Of a stretch of 43,413 bases of DNA, positions 7,132-15,066 are shown one piece after another. The position numbers and the translations under genes are program-made. The number at the start of each line of letters is the position of its first letter. Position 1 is the first letter of the stretch. The DNA lies in the NCBI GenBank assembly GCA_003151435.1, contig PLXP01000258.1, forward strand, positions 28,891 through 72,303, written 5' to 3'. The notes beneath the pieces are model-generated. The model worked only from the letters and a program-made list of their open reading frames with translations. It did not search any database and was not told the origin of the DNA. This DNA is from Acidobacteriaceae bacterium (GTDB lineage Bacteria; Acidobacteriota; Terriglobia; Terriglobales; Acidobacteriaceae).

Positions 7132-9075
7132 TCACTCCGCCGGTACAGGAAAAAACTTGATTTGCGTCCCGGACAGAACAGCCAGTTGAGAACCGTCGGG
7201 GGATAGGGCGTAGCCGCTGTGGCTTGCTATTGGCTCTTTCACGCGAACTGCCGCCAGTCGCTTCCCGTCTGCAGCCCGGTAAACACGCACCTCCTCTGAA
7301 TCGAGGTCCGAGCTCTGGAACACTTCGCCGGGCGACAATTCCCGGCCTGCCTCTACAACCTTCACTGCAAATGTCCCATTCTGATTGTTCCCCGCGGCTT
7401 CCCGACCCAACTCCCGGGGACCTGACTTTCCCCGCAGAATCAGCTTCCCATCCGCTCGCAGCACACGATATTCGGGGTCGCCGCTTGGCACGCTGCAACT
7501 AAGCAGAAACAGCAGGTCCGGTGCAACGCTTGAGAGTTCCGGGGTGCATTGTGAATCGAATCGCGCCAGCGTGATGGTTTTGTTCTCCCAGGTGCTCATT
7601 GCCAGCCGGTACCGCATCTTGGGTTGGGCCAGCAGCTTTACTTGCCCTTCGTTCAAAAGGGTTGGTGGCAGCAGGCCAGAGGTCGTCGACGCCCCTGCGA
7701 TTGTCTTGAAATCCTTGTCGAGAATCGACACATCGACATCTTCCTCCGGTTCATCCCCGGCATTGTCGCGGAGTTTTGAATGGAGTTCCGGTGAGTGCCG
7801 CTCTCGCAGTGTCGCCACCGCCATCAATTCTCCATTCGGCGCAATACGAACAAAGGCAAGCGGGCCTGCGAGCGGAATCCGGCGTTCAAGTTCCATTCCT
7901 GCTCGATACACGCGCAGCTCGTTCCCGACGTGGACGAGGATGCGGTTTCCGTCAAGCTGCCAGAGATACCGGCGCGAATCGGTCAACTCCCAATCGACGG
8001 CACGCAGGATGTTGCGGCTGTGTGCGTCCAGCAGAACAGCACGGATCATTCTGATGTGCGCGCCGTTCCTTGATGCTCCTCCACGTCGAATCAGGGGATG
8101 TGGATTGAACGTAAACAGCAGCTCTTGCGGGCCAATCCAGGCCAGCGTTTCCTCATCGTCAAAGTCGTACATTGCCTTGTGGAAACGCGGTACATACCCC
8201 AGCGGACGAATTGCAATCGAGGTCGCACCAAGACCCGCAAGTTCATTCGCGGTCACCGGCAAATCGAGGGCGCAGCCCGGAGGCGCACAGACTTCGAGGT
8301 TATCGAAGTTGCCTGCCGCCATCGCAGCAGCCGGAACAGGCATCGACCGCGGCGGAACGGCTGTACCCGCATCGCCCGATGCCGCAAGCGAAGCCGCTGA
8401 AGGTTGAAAAGCATCCGAGGCTGGAACCAGCAGAAACTGCGTGTACGCGTCGAGAGACACATCTCGCTCTTTTGAGGAGAGAACCGAGCTCCGGTTAGGG
8501 CCTGTTCCGAGTTCAAGTTTCAATCCCTTGATGTCCACAACGGCGCCGGGCTGGAGATTCGGGCGCATTGGGAACCGGTGCCTGATCCCCGTGAACTCCA
8601 GATGCGTGATGTAGGAATCCCCTGGGGCTGCACTTCCCATTCCAGCCAGCATCCCATTTGCGTGTGGATTCGAAAACGACATGGGCATCCCGAATTGGGA
8701 GTCGGGCGCATTCGCATAATTGAACGGGACCCCCGCTACCGCCGCAAGCACCAGGTCGATCGGTGTCAAATCCGCCCCATTGCACTGTGCCTTGTTGAAG
8801 GCCAGCGCGAGCTTCGATTCACTTCCCATCTTGCGTGGAACGGCTGAAACGACGGCTGCCTCCAGCGTTGCGCCGCGCAGGAGGATGCAATCTTTCCCGC
8901 TCCAATCCACGGTGACACGCGCAAAAACCGTCTCTCCGCCCGCGAAGTGGCGCACATTGAGGTGCGCGAGCAGCTCCGCTTGGATGGGGCCGTATTTCGC
9001 TTCTGGCGGGGACTGGCCAAACCCACTGCACAGGCAGAGCTCAAGCAGGATTGACCCAACAGCTTGCCGTTTCAT
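7132..9075 (-). CDS. Large secreted protein of unknown function
   Basis: 647 residues. The ATG at 9075 is preceded by GTGAGG at good spacing and begins a short signal peptide (SILLELCLCSGFGQ). The N-terminal 180 residues look like a beta-rich domain with the paired phrases FARVTVDWSGKDCILLRGA and VDIKGLKLELG. A low-complexity Ala/Ser/Pro linker follows (around 220-255). The C-terminal 350 residues have repeated short strands of the type found in beta-propellers (for example YLWQLDGNRILVHVGNEL, FVRIAPNGELMAVATL, YALSPDGSQLAVLSG), so a propeller is likely. I believe similar proteins occur in Acidobacteriota, but I cannot name a family. It stands alone on this strand between repeats and tRNA-Arg. 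Confidence 0.8.
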   Translation of the reverse strand: MKRQAVGSILLELCLCSGFGQSPPEAKYGPIQAELLAHLNVRHFAGGETVFARVTVDWSGKDCILLRGATLEAAVVSAVPRKMGSESKLALAFNKAQCNGADLTPIDLVLAAVAGVPFNYANAPDSQFGMPMSFSNPHANGMLAGMGSAAPGDSYITHLEFTGIRHRFPMRPNLQPGAVVDIKGLKLELGTGPNRSSVLSSKERDVSLDAYTQFLLVPASDAFQPSAASLAASGDAGTAVPPRSMPVPAAAMAAGNFDNLEVCAPPGCALDLPVTANELAGLGATSIAIRPLGYVPRFHKAMYDFDDEETLAWIGPQELLFTFNPHPLIRRGGASRNGAHIRMIRAVLLDAHSRNILRAVDWELTDSRRYLWQLDGNRILVHVGNELRVYRAGMELERRIPLAGPLAFVRIAPNGELMAVATLRERHSPELHSKLRDNAGDEPEEDVDVSILDKDFKTIAGASTTSGLLPPTLLNEGQVKLLAQPKMRYRLAMSTWENKTITLARFDSQCTPELSSVAPDLLFLLSCSVPSGDPEYRVLRADGKLILRGKSGPRELGREAAGNNQNGTFAVKVVEAGRELSPGEVFQSSDLDSEEVRVYRAADGKRLAAVRVKEPIASHSGYALSPDGSQLAVLSGTQIKFFPVPAE

Positions 9076-9456
9076 CGCGCCTCACAAAGAGCCCGATTCA
9101 CTGCGAAAAAGCACAGATCGTTCTGACACGATTCTCAAACGAAGGGTTGCAATCTGTGCCGGTGTTATCCCATCACGTTACCATGTCCGTCCCGCAACTC
9201 GTCTCCTCTCCAATTGCACGTCGATCCCGCCCCCGCGGTGGCTGGAGACACGGCCGGAGACACGATGGAGAGCAGAATTGCGTAAAAGACGCTGGATTTC
9301 CACGGAAGCACGCCCCAGGATATTGGCGCTTAAAGGACACCTCGCACAGTCGCACAGTGCACACGAGTGCGACGCGTGTCGATACAGTTGGCGCCAATGA
9401 GAAGGCTGTCTGGGGAGCTTTTCTGGCTTTTGATATCTGATTGTTTAGATAGGATA
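9076..9456. other. Intergenic stretch without recognised gene
   Basis: About 380 bp between the secreted protein and tRNA-Arg. Open frames cross it on both strands, but none has a ribosome binding site or a protein-like composition. A short tandem GGAGACACG pair occurs near 9244-9264 and a CGCACAGT direct repeat near 9347-9360. It may hold the promoter of the minus-strand secreted protein gene; I cannot point to one. Confidence 0.4.
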
Positions 9457-9533
9457 TGGTGCGCCCGGAGAGATTCGAACTCCCGGCCTTCTGGTTCGTA
9501 GCCAGACGCTCTATCCAGCTGAGCTACGGGCGC
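9457..9533 (-). tRNA. tRNA-Arg (anticodon ACG)
   Basis: Reading the minus strand gives a full cloverleaf of 77 nt including an encoded CCA (9459-9457). The acceptor stem is GCGCCCG paired with CGGGCGC, the D-arm begins TAGCTCAGCTGG, the anticodon stem is CTGG/CCAG around the loop CTACGAA (anticodon ACG, normally edited to ICG), and the T-arm is CCGGGAGTTCGAATCTCTCC. It should decode CGU, CGC and CGA. Confidence 0.97.
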
Positions 9534-9579
9534 ACACTTGCTTCCTTGTAGAGTTCCTTGCAGAACCTAAGACAGATTA

Positions 9580-9864
9580 TCAGGGTTTCTGCGGTGATGC
9601 AATCTGTTCTACGGCCGCTGGTACCGGCGCAGGCGGAGGAATCAGCGGCAGCTCTTCGGCGATCTCCAGACCCGCGCGGAGCACCAGTTGGGTCACCATG
9701 GCGGTGTTCAGGCGGGTGGCGTCGTACTCCACGCGCAGGGTGCGGGCAGCGCGGTCGAAGCTCAGGCGGCGGATGCCGTACACATCCCGCGTATTGGCCA
9801 GCGCGAAGGTCGCAGCCTCAGTGGGCGGCGTGGCATAGCGAAACAGGATTTCCACCGTGGTCAT
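9580..9864 (-). CDS. Small protein with heavy-metal-associated-like ferredoxin fold, no CXXC
   Basis: 94 residues. The order of likely strands and helices is beta-alpha-beta-beta-alpha-beta: TTVEILFRY, a helix ending at ANTRD, VYGIRRLSFDRAARTLRVEYD, then a helix at NTAMVTQLVLRAG and a short strand. That is the plan of HMA/copper-chaperone domains, but the metal-binding CXXC loop is absent (it reads ATPPTE). The end is a Pro/Ala-rich tail. The gene is just downstream of the thioredoxin-like lipoprotein on the same strand with a 53-bp gap, and upstream of tRNA-Arg. Its role is unknown; the fold assignment is inference. Confidence 0.65.
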   Translation of the reverse strand: MTTVEILFRYATPPTEAATFALANTRDVYGIRRLSFDRAARTLRVEYDATRLNTAMVTQLVLRAGLEIAEELPLIPPPAPVPAAVEQIASPQKP

Positions 9865-9917
9865 AACGCAATGATACCAAGGCTGGCGGCAGGGGACCGG
9901 TCGCTTTAGCCTTGAAC

Positions 9918-10424
9918 CTACATCGTCTGCAGAAACGCGCGAATTTCGGGGTTCGACCAGTCGGGGTCACCCACAATCTTGCGGCGAATGACGCCTTTGC
10001 GGTCGATGATGTAGGTTTCCGGCCAACCCTCCGTGTGGTAAAGCTTTGCGGCGTTCTGCGCTGGATCGCGAACGGTGGTCAAGTCGACACGATGCCGAAT
10101 GAGGAAGCGGGCATAGGCGTCCGGGTCCTCGTCGATGCTGACGCCCAGAATGGCCAGGTCGGGCCGGTCGTGGTGCAGATCTTCCAGGCCCGGCGTCTCC
10201 TGAATGCAGGGCGCGCACCAGCTCGCCCAAAAATTCAGCAGCACCACCTGGCCGCGATAGCCGGCCAAATGGACGGAATGGGCGCCGTCGTTGACGGTGA
10301 AGTCGGGGGCAACCTTGCCCACCTGGGCAGGGTGGTCGCCGCGATTGCAGCCGGACAGCAGCGTCAGCGACAGCAGCGCGAAGGAAAACAGCCAGGGAAG
10401 CGGAACCAATCGTCGGCGGGGCAC
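9918..10424 (-). CDS. TlpA/ResA-like thioredoxin-family lipoprotein
   Basis: 168 residues from the GTG at 10424, which gives a perfect lipoprotein signal (VPRRRLVPLPWLFSFALL, lipobox LSGC with Cys26). An ATG at 10475 in the same frame is the alternative; neither has a clear ribosome binding site. The thioredoxin fold shows APDFTVNDG, the active site FWASWCAPC (Cys70 and Cys73), and a cis-Pro region at GWPETYIIDRKG. Proteins of this type reduce disulfides outside the cytoplasm, for example in cytochrome c maturation or oxidative defence. The gene is divergent from the glycosyltransferase with a 49-bp gap. A TATAAT stretch at 10430-10435 might be part of a promoter but has no convincing partner -35 box. 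Confidence 0.88.
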   Translation of the reverse strand: MPRRRLVPLPWLFSFALLSLTLLSGCNRGDHPAQVGKVAPDFTVNDGAHSVHLAGYRGQVVLLNFWASWCAPCIQETPGLEDLHHDRPDLAILGVSIDEDPDAYARFLIRHRVDLTTVRDPAQNAAKLYHTEGWPETYIIDRKGVIRRKIVGDPDWSNPEIRAFLQTM

Positions 10425-10473
10425 ATACTTATAATACGGAAACGAAAGGGCAGGAGTGAAGGGGCAGATCTCC

Positions 10474-11655
10474 ATGGGGAAAGACACCACCGAGACCACC
10501 GAAGCCGAGGGTGCGGGCGCCTTTAAGCCGGTGCTTGGGCTTTCTGACGACCCGGGCGAGCGGCCGGAGTGGCCGGTGCGCGCCGGCACGGTATACGACC
10601 AGCCCGAGCCGGAGGCGCTGCTGGAACTGACGGTGATCGTTCCGGCGCGGAATGAGGAAGACTGCATCGACGCCTGCCTGGAGTCGCTGGTCAACCAGTC
10701 TGACGACATCTTCGCACTGGGCCGCGACTGGGAGTTGGTCGTGGTCGACGACGGCTCCACCGACCGCACCGTGGAGATCGCGCGCAGCTTTGCCGGAGTC
10801 ACCGTGCTGAAGGCCGCCAAGCTGGAGCCGGGCTGGACCGGCAAGGTCAACGCCATTTGGACCGCGGCGCGCAAGGCGCGAGGCCGTTGGCTGCTGTTTA
10901 TCGATGCCGACACCCTGCACGAGCCGGGAGACCTGCGCCGCGCCCTGCACGAGGCCGCGCGCCACAAAGTGGGCGTGCTGAGCTATTCCCCACGCCAGGT
11001 CGTGGCCGGGCTGGCCCAGCGGTCGCTCATGCCGCTGGTGTTCTGCGAACTGGCGCTGGCTTATCCCCCGGCCAAGGTGTCTGACCCCAACCAGCGCATC
11101 GCCGCGGCCAACGGGCAGTTTCTACTGGTGGAGCGCGAGGCTTACCGGCGGCTGGGCGGCCACGCGGCCGTCCATGACCGGGTGCTCGAGGATGTGGAAC
11201 TGGCATTTCTGGCCAAGCGCCGCAGGGTCGGCCTCCGCTTTCGCTATGCCGACGACGCCGTGGCCACGCGCATGTATCGTTCCACCGGTGCCATGATCGA
11301 GGGCTGGACCAAGAACCTTGCGTTGCTTTTCCACAACGCGCTGGCGCTGGCGGTGTGGCGGGCTCTGGACGTGTTGCTGCTGGTGGGATTGCCGATTCTG
11401 GCCCTGGAACTGTGGAATGCGCATTTCGCGGCGCGGTCGTTCACGTGGCTGGGTGCGGGGTGGATCCTGGCCCTGCTTTGGGTGCGAACTCTGGTGCGCT
11501 TCTACGCGCGCGTCGCCAAATCGAACTTCCCCTTTGCCGATTGCGCCCTGGCGCCGCTGGGGCTGCCGCTGTTCGTGGTGCTGCTCTATCGCAGTTGGTT
11601 TCAGCACCGGATTCTGAAGCAGGTCAGTTGGAAAGGGCGCACGTACAGGCCCTGA
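10474..11655 (+). CDS. Membrane-associated family 2 glycosyltransferase (HpnB/CrtQ-like)
   Basis: 393 residues from the ATG at 10474, preferred over a GTG at 10456 because AAGGGG precedes it at 9 nt. The GT-A fold is clear: VIVPARNEE at 54-62, the nucleotide-binding VVVDDGSTD around 89-97, EPGWTGKVNA at 118-127, metal-binding DAD at 144-146, an acceptor loop RIAAANGQFLL and the catalytic-base region VLEDVELA. Three hydrophobic segments follow near the C-terminus. The PGWTGK motif and this membrane tail are typical of the group that includes the hopanoid-associated HpnB and carotenoid CrtQ enzymes, so the acceptor may be a lipid. No hopanoid or carotenoid genes are nearby in the window, so I leave the substrate open. 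Confidence 0.85.
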   Translation: MGKDTTETTEAEGAGAFKPVLGLSDDPGERPEWPVRAGTVYDQPEPEALLELTVIVPARNEEDCIDACLESLVNQSDDIFALGRDWELVVVDDGSTDRTVEIARSFAGVTVLKAAKLEPGWTGKVNAIWTAARKARGRWLLFIDADTLHEPGDLRRALHEAARHKVGVLSYSPRQVVAGLAQRSLMPLVFCELALAYPPAKVSDPNQRIAAANGQFLLVEREAYRRLGGHAAVHDRVLEDVELAFLAKRRRVGLRFRYADDAVATRMYRSTGAMIEGWTKNLALLFHNALALAVWRALDVLLLVGLPILALELWNAHFAARSFTWLGAGWILALLWVRTLVRFYARVAKSNFPFADCALAPLGLPLFVVLLYRSWFQHRILKQVSWKGRTYRP

Positions 11656-11728
11656 GTGTTTGAGAGGCGGCCTGTGGGTAAATGAAGCCCTCCCGGCTAG
11701 CCGGGCATCTCAGCATGTGAGGCATTCG

Positions 11729-12148
11729 ATGATTTTTCTAACCCGGCGGGCTACTTTCTCCGCTTCGCACTATTACTGGAATGATACGTGGCCGGCGGAG
11801 AAGAACCAGCAGGTCTTTGGCCGCTGCGCCAATCGCAATGGACACGGGCACAACTACACGCTGGAGGTGACGGTGGCCGGCGAGCCCGACGCTGTAACGG
11901 GCTTCGTGGTGGACCTGAAGTGGCTCAAAGATGTGATCGATCGCGAAGTGATGGCGGCCTACGATCATCGCCACCTGAACCTGGAGGTCCCTGAATTTGC
12001 GTCAATCAATCCCACCACGGAGAACATCGCCATTGCGGCGTGGCGCCGGCTGCAACCCGCTGTTACGGCCGCCGGCGGCGCACGGCTGAGCCGCGTACGA
12101 GTCTACGAGACGCCCGACATTTTTGCGGAATACAGGGGCGAGGCATGA
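11729..12148 (+). CDS. 6-pyruvoyl-tetrahydropterin synthase / QueD family protein, copy 1
   Basis: 139 residues. The ATG at 11729 has GTGAGG 6 nt upstream. All T-fold active-site residues are present: zinc ligands His14 (SASHYY), His39 and His41 (NGHGHNY), the catalytic Cys33 (GRCANRNGHGH), the Asp79-His80 pair (YDHRHLN) and the pterin-anchoring Glu127 (VYETPD). The CANRNGHGHNY loop is closer to eukaryotic-type PTPS (CNNPNGHGHNY) than to E. coli QueD (CGRLHGHSF). The substrate should be dihydroneopterin triphosphate; the product could be 6-pyruvoyl-tetrahydropterin or 6-carboxy-tetrahydropterin (queuosine route). Its stop overlaps the start of copy 2 (ATGA), and folE follows. Confidence 0.9.
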   Translation: MIFLTRRATFSASHYYWNDTWPAEKNQQVFGRCANRNGHGHNYTLEVTVAGEPDAVTGFVVDLKWLKDVIDREVMAAYDHRHLNLEVPEFASINPTTENIAIAAWRRLQPAVTAAGGARLSRVRVYETPDIFAEYRGEA

Positions 12149-12573
12149 AGGCATATTTCGGCCGCCGCTACATGCTGAGTGCCAGCCATCGGCTGCACAG
12201 CGATGCGCTGTCGGCGGAAGAGAACCAGGCCACGTATGGCAAGTGCAACAACCCTTATGGTCACGGTCACAACTATGTTGTGGAAGTGCTGGTGGGTGGC
12301 AACGTTGCGCCGGAGACGGGAATGGTTCTCGACCTGGTCGCGATGGATGAAGTGGTGCGCACACGCGTGCTGCAGCGTTTCGACCACACCAACTTGAACC
12401 AGGACCCGCTGTTTACATCGCAGGTGCCCACCACGGAAAATTTATGCAGGGCGGTATTCGATCTTTTGAAAGACGAATTGCCCGCTGGCCAGTTGGACTA
12501 TGTGCGCGTTGAAGAGACGGAAAACAATTTCTTTCAGTGCTACGCCGCGGGCGCGGAGAGTTCGGGCCGTTGA
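12145..12573 (+). CDS. 6-pyruvoyl-tetrahydropterin synthase / QueD family protein, copy 2
   Basis: 142 residues, starting at an ATG inside the last codons of copy 1. Active-site residues: zinc ligands His15 (SASHRLHS), His40 and His42 (YGHGHNY), Cys34 (GKCNNPYGHGHNY), Asp80-His81 (FDHTNLN), Glu124 (VEETENN). The stretch ASHRLHS...LSAEEN...GKCNNPYGHGHNY is strikingly like animal PTPS. Copies 1 and 2 are related but clearly diverged, so this is not a recent duplication. The overlap suggests equimolar synthesis and perhaps a mixed hexamer, which is inference. The tail after the Glu differs from copy 1 (FQCYAAGAESS instead of AEYRGEA). Confidence 0.9.
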   Translation: MKAYFGRRYMLSASHRLHSDALSAEENQATYGKCNNPYGHGHNYVVEVLVGGNVAPETGMVLDLVAMDEVVRTRVLQRFDHTNLNQDPLFTSQVPTTENLCRAVFDLLKDELPAGQLDYVRVEETENNFFQCYAAGAESSGR

Positions 12574-12640
12574 CAACCGCCGCGAGTGAGCGGGAAACAG
12601 GAAGTTCGCACGGATCGCGCGTGCGCGAGGGGATCGCTGA

Positions 12641-13267
12641 ATGGCACAACCTGTAATCATAACCAAGTCGAAGTCGAGTGCGCCGATTGAAAAGGGCTCG
12701 CTGAAAGATTGCAGCACCCAGGATTTGTATCGCGAGATTCTGAGCCGTCTTGGCGAAGATCCCGAGCGCGACGGGCTGCTGGCCACACCGGTGCGTGTCG
12801 AAAAGTCCATGGCCTTTTTGACCAAGGGCTACCGCGAAGACCCCAACCAGATTTTGCGCGGCGCGCTGTTTGAGGTGGACTACGACGAAATGGTCATCGT
12901 CAAGGACGTGGAGATGTTCTCGCTATGCGAGCATCACATGCTGCCTTTCTTTGGCAAGGTTCACGTGGCCTACATTCCCAAGGGCAAGGTGATCGGCCTC
13001 AGCAAAATTGCGCGCCTCGTCGAAGTGTTTGCGCGGCGGCTCCAGGTCCAGGAGCGCATGACGCGCCAGATTGCCGACGCCATCCAGGAAGCGATTGACC
13101 CCCAGGGCGTGGGCGTGGTGATCGAGGCGCGCCACCTGTGCATGATGATGCGCGGCATCGAAAAACAGAACTCGTCCACGGTCACTTCGGCCATGGTGGG
13201 CTGCTTCCGGCAAAAAGAGACCCGTGCGGAGTTCCTCTCCCTGGTGCGGCAGCCGGGCGTGATGTGA
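12641..13267 (+). CDS. folE: GTP cyclohydrolase I
   Basis: 208 residues, ATG at 12641 with AGGGG 8 nt upstream. It converts GTP to 7,8-dihydroneopterin triphosphate and formate, the first step of folate and pterin synthesis. Zinc ligands are Cys96 and His99 ([10 protein letters not shown]) and Cys167 (HLCMMMRG). Other family blocks are [15 protein letters not shown] near 42-56, [22 protein letters not shown] and [13 protein letters not shown]. The first 25 residues are a variable basic tail. It lies 67 bp after the two pterin-synthase genes whose substrate it makes, so the three form a functional cassette. Confidence 0.97.
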   Translation: MAQPVIITKSKSSAPIEKGSLKDCSTQDLYREILSRLGEDPERDGLLATPVRVEKSMAFLTKGYREDPNQILRGALFEVDYDEMVIVKDVEMFSLCEHHMLPFFGKVHVAYIPKGKVIGLSKIARLVEVFARRLQVQERMTRQIADAIQEAIDPQGVGVVIEARHLCMMMRGIEKQNSSTVTSAMVGCFRQKETRAEFLSLVRQPGVM

Positions 13268-13311
13268 TCGGCGATGTGACCCCGCGGGGCCCGGTCCGCT
13301 AAAGTAGATTA

Positions 13312-14190
13312 GTGAACGGGCTGCTGGTGATCGACAAGCCGGGTGGGATGACAAGCCACGATGTCGTGAGCCGTCTGCGCAAGCTCACCGGCGAAAAATC
13401 CATTGGCCACCTGGGCACGCTGGATCCCATGGCGACCGGCGTTCTACCGTTGCTGCTGGGCAGGTACACGCGCCTCGCGCAATATTTCTCCTCCGCCGAA
13501 AAAAGCTACACAGGCACCATTCGTTTCGGCTTCGCGACGGACACTTACGACGCCGAGGGCCAGGCGTCCGGGCCGTTGGTGGCGCTGTCGCTGACGCTCG
13601 AGCAGGTGCGTACTGCGGCCGCGCGCTTCCACGGCGAGATGGAGCAGATGCCCCCGCCCTACTCCGCCAAAAAGATTGCCGGCACCCCGGCCTACAAGCT
13701 GGCACGCGCAGGCAAGCCGGTGGAATTGAAGACTGCCAGGGTCTGCATCGCTTCCTTCGAAATTGTCTCGTTTGACGGTGCCGAGGCCGGCTTTGCCATG
13801 AGCATCAGTGCGGGCGGTTATGTGCGGTCCGTCGCGCATGAACTGGGTCAGGACCTTGGCTGCGGAGCCCATCTCGGCAGCCTTCGCCGCACCCAGGCCG
13901 GTGTGTTCACCCTGGCCGATGCGCACACGCTTGAGGAACTCCAGCCGCTGGCGGGAAACGTCGACGCGCTTGAGGCCTTGTGCCTGCATCCGCGCAGCCT
14001 GTTGCCGCACATGCCCTCCGTCACCGGCGACGACCACAGTCTTGGCCGGTTGCGCAACGGGGGCCAGGCCAATCTGCCGGAGTTCTCTTCCGCCCCGCTG
14101 GTCAAGGTCTTCGCAGGACAGCGCGAGCTTGTGGGCATTGCAAAGCGAGTGGCGGGAACCCTGTTTCAGCCCGTCGCAGTGATGGGGTAA
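13312..14190 (+). CDS. truB: tRNA pseudouridine-55 synthase
   Basis: 292 residues from the GTG at 13312 (weak ribosome binding site, but it opens directly with the family's NGLLVIDKPGGMTSHDVV). The catalytic Asp38 lies in GHLGTLDPMATGVLPLLLG. Other TruB blocks are KSYTGTIRFGFATDTYDAEG, QMPPPYSAKKIAG and GGYVRSVAHELGQDLG, and a short PUA-like C-terminal region follows (VKVFAGQRELVGIAKRV). It modifies U55 in the T-loop of most tRNAs. It follows folE by 44 bp, but the link is probably only positional. Confidence 0.97.
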   Translation: MNGLLVIDKPGGMTSHDVVSRLRKLTGEKSIGHLGTLDPMATGVLPLLLGRYTRLAQYFSSAEKSYTGTIRFGFATDTYDAEGQASGPLVALSLTLEQVRTAAARFHGEMEQMPPPYSAKKIAGTPAYKLARAGKPVELKTARVCIASFEIVSFDGAEAGFAMSISAGGYVRSVAHELGQDLGCGAHLGSLRRTQAGVFTLADAHTLEELQPLAGNVDALEALCLHPRSLLPHMPSVTGDDHSLGRLRNGGQANLPEFSSAPLVKVFAGQRELVGIAKRVAGTLFQPVAVMG

Positions 14191-14200
14191 AAACAGTAGT

Positions 14201-14362
14201 CAGCAGATAGTTGTCAGTTGTCAGCATGTGGATGAGCAGAGCTGTGCGTTGGTGCGTGCGATCAATTTGCAGTTTGTATGAGTGGCCGCTGATTGATGCC
14301 CGTTGATCTCACTGAGAACTGGTGACTGTGAACTGAGAACTGAGAACTAAGAACTGAGAACT
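14201..14362 (+). repeat. Low-complexity tandem repeats of CTGAGAA/TTGTCAG type
   Basis: After truB the DNA holds TTGTCAGTTGTCAGC (about 14210-14225) and then a run of GAACTGA/GAACTAA units (about 14315-14362) with a period of 7-10 bp. A related ACTGACAACTGA run is at 29950-29982 and a shorter one ends near 28203. There is no spacer/repeat pattern of a CRISPR. The function is unknown. Confidence 0.65.
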
Positions 14363-14365
14363 GCT

Positions 14366-15013
14366 TTATCCGCTTTTCCTCAGCATCGGCTTCAGCGCCG
14401 GGAACAGCGTGTCGGCGATCATCGTGGAACCTTTCGCTGTGGGATGGATGCCGTCGCCTTGAATAGTTCCCGGCACGTTCTCCAGGCCTTTGTAGATCAT
14501 GGGAACAAACGCGGTGTGATGTTTGGCGGCAAGATCGCGAAAGACGGCTTCGAATAAATGAATGTAGTCCGGACCGTAGTTGGGCGGCAGCGTGATTCCC
14601 GCCAGCAGCACCTTGATGTGGGCGTTTTCGAGCGCGGTGAGAACGGTATCCAGGTTGCGCCGCGTCTGGTCCGGGGGAAGTCCGCGCAGCCCATCGTTGC
14701 CGCCGAACTCCACAATCACAATCTCAGGATGCAGTTGCAACACGGCGCGCAAATCGGCCACGGCGTCCTTGGTGGTGGCGCCGCTGGTGCCCTGGTTGTT
14801 CACCGTGTAGTGGTAGCCCTGTCCGTCGAGCTTGCGCTGCAGCGCATCGGGATACGATTGACCAGTCTGCAATCCATAGCCCGCGGTGATGCTGTCTCCA
14901 AAACAAACCAGCACTGGCCGCCCCGCGGCAAACGTCGGGCAAACCCCGAAGAGCATTAAAAATGAAACGATGAGAGCTCGGCGAACGTCCACACACACAG
15001 TGTATCTGCGCAA
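14366..15013 (-). CDS. tesA: Secreted SGNH/GDSL hydrolase, TesA-like (acyl-CoA thioesterase I / lysophospholipase L1)
   Basis: Up to 215 residues; the frame opens with TTG at 15013, and GTG codons 14998 or 14992 are equally plausible starts before the signal peptide (ALIVSFLMLFGVCPTFAAG). The SGNH blocks are all visible: catalytic Ser41 in FGDSITAGYG, the Gly-containing NQGTSG, Asn106 in GGNDGLRG, and the Asp187-His190 pair in DGIHP. TesA enzymes are periplasmic esterases/thioesterases with broad substrates. The gene is divergent from an ABC ATPase-permease pair with a 53-bp gap, the same arrangement as E. coli tesA/ybbA-ybbP, which supports orthology. Confidence 0.9.
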   Translation of the reverse strand: MRRYTVCVDVRRALIVSFLMLFGVCPTFAAGRPVLVCFGDSITAGYGLQTGQSYPDALQRKLDGQGYHYTVNNQGTSGATTKDAVADLRAVLQLHPEIVIVEFGGNDGLRGLPPDQTRRNLDTVLTALENAHIKVLLAGITLPPNYGPDYIHLFEAVFRDLAAKHHTAFVPMIYKGLENVPGTIQGDGIHPTAKGSTMIADTLFPALKPMLRKSG

Positions 15014-15066
15014 GGCAGAGGTCGGGGACTAGGGGCCGGTATGCTGGTCATTCAGGAGGCAGGCGG

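Noticed and set aside
9051..9440. 129-residue plus-strand frame between the secreted protein and tRNA-Arg
   Set aside because: No ribosome binding site and no protein-like pattern; reading through the repeat-like DNA gives a basic low-quality translation.
11729..12573. Calling the two T-fold genes queD with certainty
   Set aside because: The active-site loop is as close to eukaryotic PTPS as to QueD, and no queC, queE or queF is visible here, so I left the product open.
14310..14362. Possible CRISPR array
   Set aside because: Units are 7-10 bp with no spacers; a CRISPR needs longer repeats separated by unique spacers.
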